DNA of 14,421 nucleotides from Bacteroidota bacterium (GCA_024244665.1 JAAEOI010000047.1:1-14421); one strand, 5' to 3'; shown: positions 7,109-14,271, counted from the first letter of the stretch. The notes: generated from the sequence alone by a model not told the origin. Translations and numbers: made by a program.

Positions 7109-8410
7109 TTAATTGCTTGCATTATAATCCTCAAGCATTATAATCGCCCTGTAAAGCACTCCTGCCGAGCCGCGGAATGTCCCTGAGCCCTTTGGCTCAT
7201 TATCGACCGTGTACCACTCATAAAAGCCATCATTTTCCTTCACCCGTTTTACCATGGGCTGCAACTGCTCATAAGCCTCTTCTATAAATCCATATTGAAT
7301 GAGTTGCTGGATCATCCTTCCGCCAAACCAGGTCCAGTCGCCCCCATTCTGATAGCCATATGAATACATGCTTTTGTTCTTATAGAAACCATCCGGATAT
7401 GGCGGATAAAGGGTTAACCCTATGGAACCTGCCCCGGAGGCTTCAACATTGGCAATCATTTTCTCCAGAGAGACTTTGATCTCCTCCTTTGAAAGCAGGC
7501 CGGCTTCAATGGCAATGGCAGTACCGCCATGATAAAAGATCTCATCTTCATTAAAATCTTCAGGAAATGGAGAACCATCCAGATAGATATGCGGGATGAA
7601 TTTCTGTTGTGCCTCATCCCATAGATATTTTCGCACATTTTCTGCGATCTGATTCCTGGTTAATTCCCACTTCTCCCTCATACCCGGTAATAGTTCCATT
7701 AGATGATCAAGAGCAATAAGGAACATTGCATTGTCATAAATATCGATGGCGTAATGCGTATCGTCAGTAAAATAAACACCCCATTTATGTTCAGGCTGAA
7801 CATCTCCCCAATCTGCTGTTGTTGCTCCCCAGATTAAACCGTGCTCCTGGTTGAAACGATGATTCATTAAAAATTCCATGGCCCAATCAAGTCGCCCGGC
7901 AACAGACTTAGCTCCCACTATTTCATCTAAAATTGTTTTGTCACCGGTAATCCGAACATATTTATAAAGCGCCTGAACAAGTGAGGATTCCTGGTCCGTT
8001 TCAACCGTATTTTTATGACCGGCATAGCGCGGCTCCAGATCCGAATAGATATAATCGTAAGCCTGCCCTTCTGTTTTCTCCTTCGGTATAAAACCATCGA
8101 TAATGTTTCCATCATTGCCCTGCATCCTGAAAAAAACCAGCAGGTTCTCTTTCAACACCGATGGTTCAAAAACCTCTGCTGAAAGTTCCAAAAAGGTGTT
8201 GTAATCACGGATCCAGACTTCGCCATACCCTTCTCCTGCATTAAAACCGGATTCTATAACAGACAGGGCTTTCTCTTTTGTGAACGCGAAATATTGATTG
8301 GATTGAATCGCTTTATGCAGGTCCGGCTTTCGCTGTTGTTTTGTTGTGCAACTTCCCATGATAAGAAAGATGCCCAGCAATGTCAATGAATAAAGTGGTT
8401 TTTGAATCAT
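7109..8410 (-). CDS. Six-hairpin glycoside-hydrolase-like lipoprotein
   Basis: Likely an envelope-anchored glycosidase with an (alpha/alpha)6 barrel. The ATG at 8410 is chosen because it begins a lipoprotein signal (MIQKPLYSLTLLGIFLIMGS, then Cys21); the upstream ATG at 8473 would add 21 residues before it. The mature part shows motifs of glycogen-debranching/MGH1-like six-hairpin enzymes: VWIRDYNTFLELSAEVF near the N-terminus, EHKWGVYFTDDTHYAIDIYD in the middle, and GYQNGGDWTWFGGRMIQQL followed by FYEWYTVDNEPKGSGTFRG near the C-terminus. At 433 residues it is of ordinary size for the fold. Acidic residues in these blocks are candidate catalysts but cannot be assigned. The exact CAZy family and substrate are uncertain; alpha-glucoside or mannosylglycerate-type substrates are possible. 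It is divergent from the MttB-like gene. Confidence 0.75.
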   Translation of the reverse strand: MIQKPLYSLTLLGIFLIMGSCTTKQQRKPDLHKAIQSNQYFAFTKEKALSVIESGFNAGEGYGEVWIRDYNTFLELSAEVFEPSVLKENLLVFFRMQGNDGNIIDGFIPKEKTEGQAYDYIYSDLEPRYAGHKNTVETDQESSLVQALYKYVRITGDKTILDEIVGAKSVAGRLDWAMEFLMNHRFNQEHGLIWGATTADWGDVQPEHKWGVYFTDDTHYAIDIYDNAMFLIALDHLMELLPGMREKWELTRNQIAENVRKYLWDEAQQKFIPHIYLDGSPFPEDFNEDEIFYHGGTAIAIEAGLLSKEEIKVSLEKMIANVEASGAGSIGLTLYPPYPDGFYKNKSMYSYGYQNGGDWTWFGGRMIQQLIQYGFIEEAYEQLQPMVKRVKENDGFYEWYTVDNEPKGSGTFRGSAGVLYRAIIMLEDYNASN

Positions 8411-8509
8411 CCTAATCTGTTTTCTTATTGAACATTTGGAGTTTTGAAGATACTCCAATATTGCCAAAAGCATGTTAATTCCGGGTGATTATACATGTAA
8501 TTGCTGATA

Positions 8510-8526
8510 ATAAACCTTAAGTTTAT
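8510..8526. promoter_or_regulatory. Dyad in the divergent GH/MttB intergenic region
   Basis: ATAAAC (8510-8515) and GTTTAT (8521-8526) are inverted copies around CTTAA, with an internal CTTAAG. The dyad lies 39 bp before the MttB-like start, in the 154-bp region between the divergent genes. It is a plausible operator. The overlapping TAAGTTTA (8518-8525) resembles a -7 box with one mismatch, but no TTG lies at the right distance. Confidence 0.3.
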
Positions 8527-8564
8527 CATGGCAAAACAGTGAAGGTTACCAAAAGCAAGAGATC

Positions 8565-9980
8565 ATGAATGTCAGCCCCACACTGCAGCTGCTCAGTATG
8601 GAGCAGATGAACCAGGTTCACCACTACTCGGTCCGCATCCTGGAAGAGACCGGTATCGAAGTGGAATCGAAAGAGGCCCTTGATATCTTTGCTAAATCAG
8701 ATAGTGTAAAGATCAATAACGGAGTGGTCTTTATCCGGGAAGAGTTAATCAACCATGCCATTCAACTGGCTCCCCCGAACATCAACGTGTTCAGCAAAAC
8801 AGGAGATCCGGCATTTAAACTTGGAATTGAGCAGAGCGACGAAACTCATTTTGGAATCGGGACTACCAATACATGGTTCCAGGATATTGAAGGTTCCAGT
8901 GTTGAACCTTTCACCCGGAAGCATATGCAACACTCCACGAAACTGGGCGACCTGCTGGAAAACTATGCCATGGTTTCCACACTTGGAATTCCTTCCGATG
9001 TCTCTGCTGACCTATCGGACCTCTACTCGGCCCTCGACATGTATGCAAATACGACCAAGCCACTGGTTTTACTAATCTCCGGAGAGAATAAAATAAATGA
9101 GGTCTTTGAATTACTCTCATTTCTTCATGGTGACCTTTCAGAAAAACCCTTTTGCATTCCCTATGTCAATCCCATCACACCCCTGGTATTGAATAAGAGT
9201 ACAACAGATAAGATGATCGCCACGATCAGGGCCAGGCTACCGCTCATGTACTCCAACTACAGCATGTATGGAGGAACATCGCCCGTCACCGAAGGTGGCT
9301 CACTGGCACTGTTAAATGCAGAGCTGCTGGCCGGACTTGTGTTCAGTCAGCTGGTAAAAGGTGGAAGCGAAATTATCCTGGGGAGCCTGCCTGCGGCATT
9401 TAATATGTCCACCATGGGAAGCCATTACACCCATGCCTCCTACCTGTTGAACCTTGCAAGTGCCGAGATGATGAGTTTTTATGACATTCCCCATTGTGGT
9501 ACATCGGGAAGTAACAACGGGCGCGGAGCCGATCTGCTGGCTTCAGGAAATCTGTGGCTCAATCACCTCACCTCATGTATTGGAAAAATTGGCTGTGTCC
9601 CCTTTGTGGGTGGTAATTTTGATTCCATGGCATTCTCCCCCACCACCGTGGTGCTTTCCAACCAGATTATTGGAGAGGCCAGGAAATTTGCCAGGGGATT
9701 CGACCTTGATGATAAGACTGTAAATCTTAAGGAAATTTCTAGTGTAGGTCATGGAGGTGACTACTTCACATCACAACAGACCCTTGACCATCTGGATGAG
9801 TTGACCGAACCCGGTGCCTTATGGTCATCTTTAAGTCTGGACGTCTGGAAGGATCGGGGCAAGCCCACAGCGGAACAGGAGCTGATTGACACCACAAAAG
9901 AGCTCTATTCCAATGCACAAAAAGAGTCCCTGGAGAATATGGACATCCTGAAGAAAGGTGAGGAATTCATCAATCGTTAA
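8565..9980 (+). CDS. MttB-superfamily (trimethylamine methyltransferase-like) protein
   Basis: A 471-residue cytoplasmic protein of the MttB superfamily (COG5598). Members transfer a methyl group from a quaternary or tertiary amine to the cobalt of a partner corrinoid protein. Supporting segments are ILEETGIEVESKEALDIF near the N-terminus, TNTWFQDIEGSSVEPFTRKH, the glycine-rich GGTSPVTEGGSLALLNAE in mid-protein, and CGTSGSNNGRGADLLAS with FVGGNFDSMAFSPTTVVLSN toward the C-terminus. There is no in-frame TAG, so it belongs with the non-pyrrolysine members, which include the glycine betaine enzyme MtgB. The substrate cannot be read from the sequence. No corrinoid-binding protein, methyl acceptor enzyme or RamA-like reactivase lies in the window. 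Its stop overlaps that of the convergent DUF1080 gene. Confidence 0.88.
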   Translation: MNVSPTLQLLSMEQMNQVHHYSVRILEETGIEVESKEALDIFAKSDSVKINNGVVFIREELINHAIQLAPPNINVFSKTGDPAFKLGIEQSDETHFGIGTTNTWFQDIEGSSVEPFTRKHMQHSTKLGDLLENYAMVSTLGIPSDVSADLSDLYSALDMYANTTKPLVLLISGENKINEVFELLSFLHGDLSEKPFCIPYVNPITPLVLNKSTTDKMIATIRARLPLMYSNYSMYGGTSPVTEGGSLALLNAELLAGLVFSQLVKGGSEIILGSLPAAFNMSTMGSHYTHASYLLNLASAEMMSFYDIPHCGTSGSNNGRGADLLASGNLWLNHLTSCIGKIGCVPFVGGNFDSMAFSPTTVVLSNQIIGEARKFARGFDLDDKTVNLKEISSVGHGGDYFTSQQTLDHLDELTEPGALWSSLSLDVWKDRGKPTAEQELIDTTKELYSNAQKESLENMDILKKGEEFINR

Positions 9981-10642
9981 AGCTCCATTATTCGAACATT
10001 CCGGAAGCTTACTGACGATTCACCATGCTTGCCCTGGAAGCCAATAAAACCTTTGGTAGGTAAATCTGCAAAAGGTGCAGGCAGCCAGCTGGGAATTTCG
10101 CTGCCATCAGGATTGGAGGTTCCTGAAGTCCAAAGCGACATATCCATGGTCGTCACTTTCTTCCCATTCAGCACTACCTCAATCATTTGGCCTTGGCAGG
10201 AAATCTCCATGTTGTTCCATTCGCCAGGCTGTTTAACTACCTTTTGCTCACTGGCCGGAAGGTGACCGAAAATAGCCCCGCACTGATAATCTTTCCTGGC
10301 GGTCCCCCACTTCTCACAGTGGTCATCAGCTATCTGTATCTCTACTGAATTCGGAATCCAGTTCTCCTTATTAGTGCAATAAACGATGATGCCGCTGTTG
10401 GTTCCCACTTCATTCATAAGCTCAAACTCAAGTTTAAAGTTTTCGTACTCACCCATGGCCCACACAACCTTATCTTCAAAAGCTACCAGGGCATCCTCTC
10501 TGACTTCCCAGCTTCCTTTTTCAAATTCAGCTTCAGCATATTCATCTCCGAATAAGGGCTTCCATTCCTTTTTGCCCTGAGAACATGATTGTAGAGCAAA
10601 TAGTACGACCAGGCTGGTCAGTCCAAAGAGTGCAGGTTTCAT
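9977..10642 (-). CDS. DUF1080 lipoprotein (3-keto-disaccharide hydrolase-like)
   Basis: A 221-residue lipoprotein with a jelly-roll DUF1080 domain. The ATG at 10642 is chosen because it gives MKPALFGLTSLVVLFALQS then Cys20; the longer frame to 10708 runs into the mobile-element hairpin and is rejected. Domain landmarks are WKPLFGDEYAEAEF, GTNSGIIVYC, SVEIQIADDHCEKW, GAIFGHLPA, WNNMEISCQGQMIEVVLNGKKV and the closing GFIGFQGKHGESSVSFRNVRI. Several DUF1080 members cleave glycosides already oxidised at C3 of the sugar, working with Gfo/Idh/MocA oxidoreductases. Such an oxidoreductase lies about 2 kb upstream on the same strand, separated by the mini-IS element and the cytochrome fusion gene. The family is secure; the activity is inferred. 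A mobile element ends only 45 bp before the start codon and probably replaced its native promoter. Confidence 0.85.
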   Translation of the reverse strand: MKPALFGLTSLVVLFALQSCSQGKKEWKPLFGDEYAEAEFEKGSWEVREDALVAFEDKVVWAMGEYENFKLEFELMNEVGTNSGIIVYCTNKENWIPNSVEIQIADDHCEKWGTARKDYQCGAIFGHLPASEQKVVKQPGEWNNMEISCQGQMIEVVLNGKKVTTMDMSLWTSGTSNPDGSEIPSWLPAPFADLPTKGFIGFQGKHGESSVSFRNVRIMEL

Positions 10643-10680
10643 ATCCATTTGTTTTAGATTTAAATGGGATTCAAAAATGT

Positions 10681-10705
10681 AAAAATCCACCTTCTGAGAA
10701 GGTGG
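10681..10705 (-). terminator. Right-end hairpin with T-run, possible terminator of mini-tnpA
   Basis: The right-end palindrome has a perfect 8-bp stem with a 3-nt loop. On the minus strand it is followed by ATTTTT (10681-10686). Besides its transposition role it could stop transcription coming from the element before it reaches the DUF1080 gene 45 bp further on. Confidence 0.45.
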
Positions 10706-10730
10706 CATTGATATACCCCCATAGGGGGCT

Positions 10731-10916
10731 TTAAAAATCGAAACGATGCTGTTGTTCTTCCATTTGTCTCTCTTCCTTCTCCTGATGCTTTAGGTATCTC
10801 TTTATTACGTCTTCGTCGATTCCAACAGTCAAGATCCGAAAACGATATTCTGGCACCCAAACAATATGGTACTCACACTTGTAAATAACATGAGACAGTT
10901 TCTTATACTCACTCAT
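10731..10916 (-). pseudogene. tnpA: Internally deleted IS200-type TnpA (61 codons, still in frame)
   Basis: The first 29 residues match the N-terminus of IS200/IS605 TnpA (HVIYKCEYHIVWVPEYRFRI). The last 32 match its C-terminus (VGIDEDVIKRYLKHQEKEER, then QHRFDF and stop). About 80-90 residues of a ~150-residue transposase are missing, with the join near TVG at residues 30-32, yet the frame continues and the natural stop is kept. The deletion removes the HUH metal-binding histidines but retains the tyrosine of VIKRYLKHQ, the helix that carries the catalytic Tyr in this family. The product cannot transpose alone; it might still form a dimer or be simply non-functional. The start ATG is preceded within 5 bp by a perfect -7 box. 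Confidence 0.85.
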
Positions 10917-10920
10917 GTCA

Positions 10921-10928
10921 CAAATATA
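10921..10928 (-). promoter_or_regulatory. -7 promoter box of the mini-tnpA
   Basis: On the minus strand, TATATTTG matches TAnnTTTG exactly, 4 bp before the mini-tnpA ATG, which implies an almost leaderless transcript. No TTG lies at the standard spacing, so promoter strength is doubtful. Confidence 0.4.
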
Positions 10929-10986
10929 GGCATAGCCGACAGAACATTACCACCCCCAAAGGAGGTGGGTTTTTATTTTAAAATAA

Positions 10987-11163
10987 ACACTGATCGTGAA
11001 AGGTCGGGATACCACTGGCAAATTCTCAACCCATCTGCAAAAAGAAGAAAAGATGGAATCTCCCTATCTGGCCAATCTGGAAGCAGACCTTATCATCAAG
11101 CAGAACAACCAATACATTCAGTGTTGTATGCTCTTTTTCTTCCTCAATAGTTTTGCATCCTGA
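10987..11163 (+). pseudogene. Unrecognised coding-like remnant beside the mini-IS
   Basis: This plus-strand frame of 58 codons opens right after a stop at 10984-10986, just outside the mobile element, and ends at TGA 11161-11163. It reads like protein throughout: KGRDTTGKFSTHLQKEEK, then MESPYLANLEADLIIKQNNQ, then a hydrophobic CCMLFFFLNSFAS. The only ATG (11053) would leave 36 codons. It looks like the 3' end of a gene whose front part was lost, perhaps with the arrival of the element. The family is not recognised, and it may be a chance open frame. The rest of 10969-11190 shows nothing else. Confidence 0.3.
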
Positions 11164-11190
11164 CAACCATAAATAACAGGTTGAATAAAA

Positions 11191-12723
11191 CTAATTTTTC
11201 CCTGTTTTCTCGTCAAATTCACAAACAACCCTGAAGCTTACGCAATTACAGTCAGATAACCACCAGATGCTTTTCGGCATTTGTGGGTCTGTCTTCATCC
11301 AATCCACGCTCTTGGTATAGTCACGTGCAGCACATCTAACCTCACTGATCTCACTATTAAATGAACCACCACGGACAACATGCTCTTCTCCCTTCTCAGA
11401 TCCCCACGGATTGGTAGCACCGTCTTGCAATTTGGAATAAGCATCTTCCGCATACCAGTCAAGACAATACTCAGCTGCATTACCTAACATATTTTTTAAG
11501 CCAAACGGATTTGCTTCTATATTTCCAGGTTCACTTGTTTTTAAACCGCTATTTTTAGCGTAAACAAGATAATTGTTGATAGCATTGCTGCCTTTGCCAA
11601 ACAGTTTTCCAAAGAATCCTTGTTCTTTAAAGTCCTTTGGGTCCCCTTCAAAAAAGAAAGGCATATCAGTGCCCGCTCTTGCTGCATATTCCCATTCCGC
11701 TTCAGTTGGTAAACGGTAAGTTTTACCCGTTACCTGAGATAACCATTTACAATATGTTTCTGCCGAAAAGTAGCTCATGGTAATAGCCGGACGACTTCCC
11801 AAACCCCAGTTTTGATCAGGTTGTCCGTAAGGTGGTGTTGGACCGGAAATAGCATCAACATCAGAATTGGTGCGGATTCCCTCCGTGTCTGTTGAACGGC
11901 CTTCAGTTGCGGTTGCACTATAAAACGCCAGGTATTCATCCCAGGTGATCTCAATTTCAGCCATAAAGAGAGGGCTAATATGAACCGTTTTCCGCGGCCC
12001 CTCATCCGTCTTTCGTGATTTTTCTGATTCAGTACTGCCCATTTTAAAACTACCTCCTGGAATTGCTTTCATATTAAATTCAATAGTGGTACCCGGAATG
12101 GTTTCAGTAAAATCTTCATGCGAATTAACATGGGCAGAAGCAGTAAATTCTTCAACATTGTTGTTTTCTGTATTTCCAAAGTCAACATTTTTTGCATGCA
12201 TTGCATTCGGATCGTAGTGCCCCACATTCAGATGGCAATTTATGCATTGTAGTTCATCTTCGTTTTGAGTGTAATATAAGTGGGCATCCAGTCCTTCATG
12301 TTTTAAAGTTATTGGAAATAAATTTTCATGACAATTTACACATGATTCATTGAATACAAAGTGTTGTGCCTGTTTCAGGGTAGACTTTGCATCCCAGTTA
12401 AAATCGGTGCTATCCTTAAAAATATAGCTGTATAAATCCCTCGCTGCCAATTTAATTTTTTCTTTTATAAAACCATGTCCTTTGGGCGGCAAATGACATT
12501 CTACACATCCAATACGGACTCCAATCCTTGTATTATGGTGGACTGATAGCCTCCATGAGTCAAATACATGGGAGTGCACGTGGCACATATTACATGATTC
12601 ATTGGTTGAGGTAGCTTCTATTGCTTTATTTGAATAGAATATTGCAATAATTCCAAAAACAAATCCTATCAGAATAGCCAGCAGGATTTTTTTTCTTAAA
12701 AATGATTGTATTTTATTAAGCAT
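11191..12723 (-). CDS. Membrane-anchored tetraheme cytochrome c fused to an FGE/SUMF1-like domain
   Basis: A 510-residue two-part protein. Residues 13-30 form one N-terminal membrane helix without a clear cleavage site, as in NapC/NrfH-type quinol-linked cytochromes. Four CxxCH heme sites follow at 44-48, 73-77, 128-132 and 160-164, with histidines such as H50, H62, H63, H142 and H169 available as axial ligands. From ~205 to the end lies a formylglycine-generating-enzyme/sulfatase-modifying-factor domain with MKAIPGGSFKMGS, RLPTEAEWEYAAR (337-349), NPFGLKNMLGNAAEY (405-419) and VVRGGSF (449-455). The whole should face the periplasm. The FGE copper-binding cysteine pair is incomplete: C464 in RCAAR is present, but the partner five residues earlier is Ile459. 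It starts 56 bp after the Gfo/Idh/MocA gene, so co-transcription is likely. Donor and acceptor are unknown. Confidence 0.88.
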   Translation of the reverse strand: MLNKIQSFLRKKILLAILIGFVFGIIAIFYSNKAIEATSTNESCNMCHVHSHVFDSWRLSVHHNTRIGVRIGCVECHLPPKGHGFIKEKIKLAARDLYSYIFKDSTDFNWDAKSTLKQAQHFVFNESCVNCHENLFPITLKHEGLDAHLYYTQNEDELQCINCHLNVGHYDPNAMHAKNVDFGNTENNNVEEFTASAHVNSHEDFTETIPGTTIEFNMKAIPGGSFKMGSTESEKSRKTDEGPRKTVHISPLFMAEIEITWDEYLAFYSATATEGRSTDTEGIRTNSDVDAISGPTPPYGQPDQNWGLGSRPAITMSYFSAETYCKWLSQVTGKTYRLPTEAEWEYAARAGTDMPFFFEGDPKDFKEQGFFGKLFGKGSNAINNYLVYAKNSGLKTSEPGNIEANPFGLKNMLGNAAEYCLDWYAEDAYSKLQDGATNPWGSEKGEEHVVRGGSFNSEISEVRCAARDYTKSVDWMKTDPQMPKSIWWLSDCNCVSFRVVCEFDEKTGKN

Positions 12724-12730
12724 AACTGAA

Positions 12731-12743
12731 CGGTTTAAAACCG
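12731..12743. promoter_or_regulatory. 13-bp palindrome between the oxidoreductase and cytochrome genes
   Basis: CGGTTTAAAACCG is a perfect dyad (6-bp arms around one base), 7 bp before the cytochrome-fusion start in a 56-bp gap. It could be an operator, a small mRNA hairpin covering the start region, or chance. Confidence 0.3.
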
Positions 12744-12779
12744 CTTTGCACTTAATAGAAAATTCCTCATTTTTTCAAC

Positions 12780-14129
12780 CTATTTATCTAACGATCCTGG
12801 TACAGGAACTTCCGCATTGTCAATTATTCCAACATCACCCATAATATAAATATCCGGGCCAAGTTTCAAATCTGAATTCATCATTTCATCGTAGGTAACT
12901 TCTTTCCCTGTGTATGCTGAGATTCTTCCCATTATTGCCACCATGGTAGAAATTGCAGTTTGTTCTGCCTCATTTCGGGGTATATTATTTCTGATACAAG
13001 TTACCAAATCTATGTGCTCCTGTGCATGGCCACCAATTTCAGATTTTTGTATGGTTTCAATAATGTTGCTCTGTTTATCAAGGATTTTAGGCTGATTCCA
13101 GTCATCAGTTGTTGCAATTCCTTTAGTTCCATGAAAAATTTCAGAAACTTTTATATCCGCACCATTTATTTGTCGGCACATGCTATGTATTTGTCGGCCA
13201 TCCTCTAATGTATAATCGATGCTGAAATTATCGTATTGGTCACCTGTCCGCCTTCTATGCCTTGAACCAAAGCCAATTGCTTTTACCGGATGTTCTCCCA
13301 AAAACCATAGGGCTGTGTCAATATTGTGGACATGTTGCTCTACAATATGATCTCCTGATAGCCAGCACCAGTTAACCCAATCTCTAATCATCCACTCCAT
13401 TTCGCTCCATTCGGTATTGCGGTTTCTATACCATAGTTGTTGACTGTTGAAATAGATGTTAGCTGAAATAATCTCACCAATAGCATTATCATTTACTTTT
13501 TGTAAAAGTTTGACAAAACTCTTTTCATGACGTTTGTGCGTTCCGGTTACAATTTTAATTCCCAGTGAATCTGCCATTTTTGAAATACTAATTACAGAAC
13601 GCACTCCTACGGGATCGACCGCAATTGGTTTTTCCATAAACACGTGTTTGCGGGCCTTTACGGCTGCCTCAAAATGTTTGGGTCGGAATTTTGGAGGACA
13701 AGCAAGGATCACAATATCCACACCAGAGTCGATTACTTTTTCAAATGCATCGAACCCAACAAAACATTTATCTTCAGGTATTTCTATTCCTTTTTGAGTT
13801 CTTAATTCGTCACGACAGGCATCCACCCTATCCTGAAAGACGTCGCCAAGTGCTGAAATAGTCAATCCTTTCCCGGCATCAAGAAAATTAATAGCTGCAC
13901 CAGTTCCCCGCCCTCCGCAACCAATAACACCTGCTTTTAATTCATCTCCGTCAGGTGCTGTATCCAAAAGTGGAGGAAGGTTTAGGTCTCTTTTTTTGAT
14001 ATCAAACATAGAATTGTCAGCAGAAGCAGTGGTACATGATGAAAGGGCACCTGAGCCCATGGCCCCGGTAACTCCCATTGCAACCGTACCAGATAAGAAA
14101 TCACGTCTTGAAAAGTTGGATTTTTTCAT
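12780..14129 (-). CDS. Tat-exported Gfo/Idh/MocA family oxidoreductase
   Basis: A 449-residue member of the glucose-fructose oxidoreductase / inositol dehydrogenase / MocA family, which oxidise sugars or cyclitols using a nicotinamide cofactor. The N-terminus is a twin-arginine signal (FSRRDFLSG at 6-14, then a hydrophobic run) with a lipobox-like LSSC ending at Cys32. It should therefore be exported folded with its cofactor, perhaps as a lipoprotein. The Rossmann turn is GVIGCGGRG (67-75), the family EKP is at 166-168, and the active-site region GDHIVEQHVHNID is at 259-271 with H261, H266 and H268. A periplasmic family member must recycle its bound nicotinamide in place, by a second substrate (as in Zymomonas GFOR) or another acceptor. 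The downstream cytochrome fusion is a candidate. The substrate is unknown. The gene is more AT-rich than those at the window's left and centre. Confidence 0.88.
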   Translation of the reverse strand: MKKSNFSRRDFLSGTVAMGVTGAMGSGALSSCTTASADNSMFDIKKRDLNLPPLLDTAPDGDELKAGVIGCGGRGTGAAINFLDAGKGLTISALGDVFQDRVDACRDELRTQKGIEIPEDKCFVGFDAFEKVIDSGVDIVILACPPKFRPKHFEAAVKARKHVFMEKPIAVDPVGVRSVISISKMADSLGIKIVTGTHKRHEKSFVKLLQKVNDNAIGEIISANIYFNSQQLWYRNRNTEWSEMEWMIRDWVNWCWLSGDHIVEQHVHNIDTALWFLGEHPVKAIGFGSRHRRRTGDQYDNFSIDYTLEDGRQIHSMCRQINGADIKVSEIFHGTKGIATTDDWNQPKILDKQSNIIETIQKSEIGGHAQEHIDLVTCIRNNIPRNEAEQTAISTMVAIMGRISAYTGKEVTYDEMMNSDLKLGPDIYIMGDVGIIDNAEVPVPGSLDK

Positions 14130-14271
14130 TTTAATAACTTTGTAGTTTATTTTAACTTCTGATTTATTTCTATTACTTAAGAATCTAAAATATAAACTGG
14201 AGAAAGCGATGTATTTTGCTTATATTCAAAGTGTTGAAGCAATAAACAAGAGCGAAAACATCACTTTCTAG

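Larger units (their letters stand above)
10687..10968 (-). mobile_element. Miniature IS200/IS605-family element
   Basis: Two matching 19-nt subterminal hairpins bracket an IS200-type reading frame. Read on the minus strand, the upstream (left-end) hairpin is CCACCTCC-TTT-GGGGGTGG (10950-10968), with one G.T pair. The downstream (right-end) hairpin is CCACCTTC-TCA-GAAGGTGG (10687-10705). IS200/IS605 elements lack terminal inverted repeats and use such palindromes for end recognition, so the true ends lie a few bases outside. Full-length relatives are about 700 bp; this one has lost the centre of tnpA. It is probably non-autonomous, movable only if a full relative exists elsewhere in the genome. 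An extra hairpin CCCCC-ATA-GGGGG lies at 10716-10728. Confidence 0.85.

Noticed and set aside
8411..8473. N-terminal extension of the glycoside hydrolase to an ATG at 8473
   Set aside because: It adds 21 residues in front of a well-formed lipoprotein signal; the start at 8410 is more sensible.
8565..9980. Pyrrolysine-type MttB
   Set aside because: The frame contains no internal TAG and no pyl genes are seen, so it was placed with the non-pyrrolysine members.
10643..10708. N-terminal extension of the DUF1080 frame to an ATG at 10708
   Set aside because: The added residues are encoded by the mobile-element hairpin and would bury the lipoprotein signal; the ATG at 10642 gives a normal signal peptide.
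10866..11150. Plus-strand frame of 94 codons over the mini-IS left end
   Set aside because: It runs antisense to the TnpA N-terminus and through the left-end hairpin, so it is a shadow frame; the 10987-11163 frame in another phase looks more protein-like.
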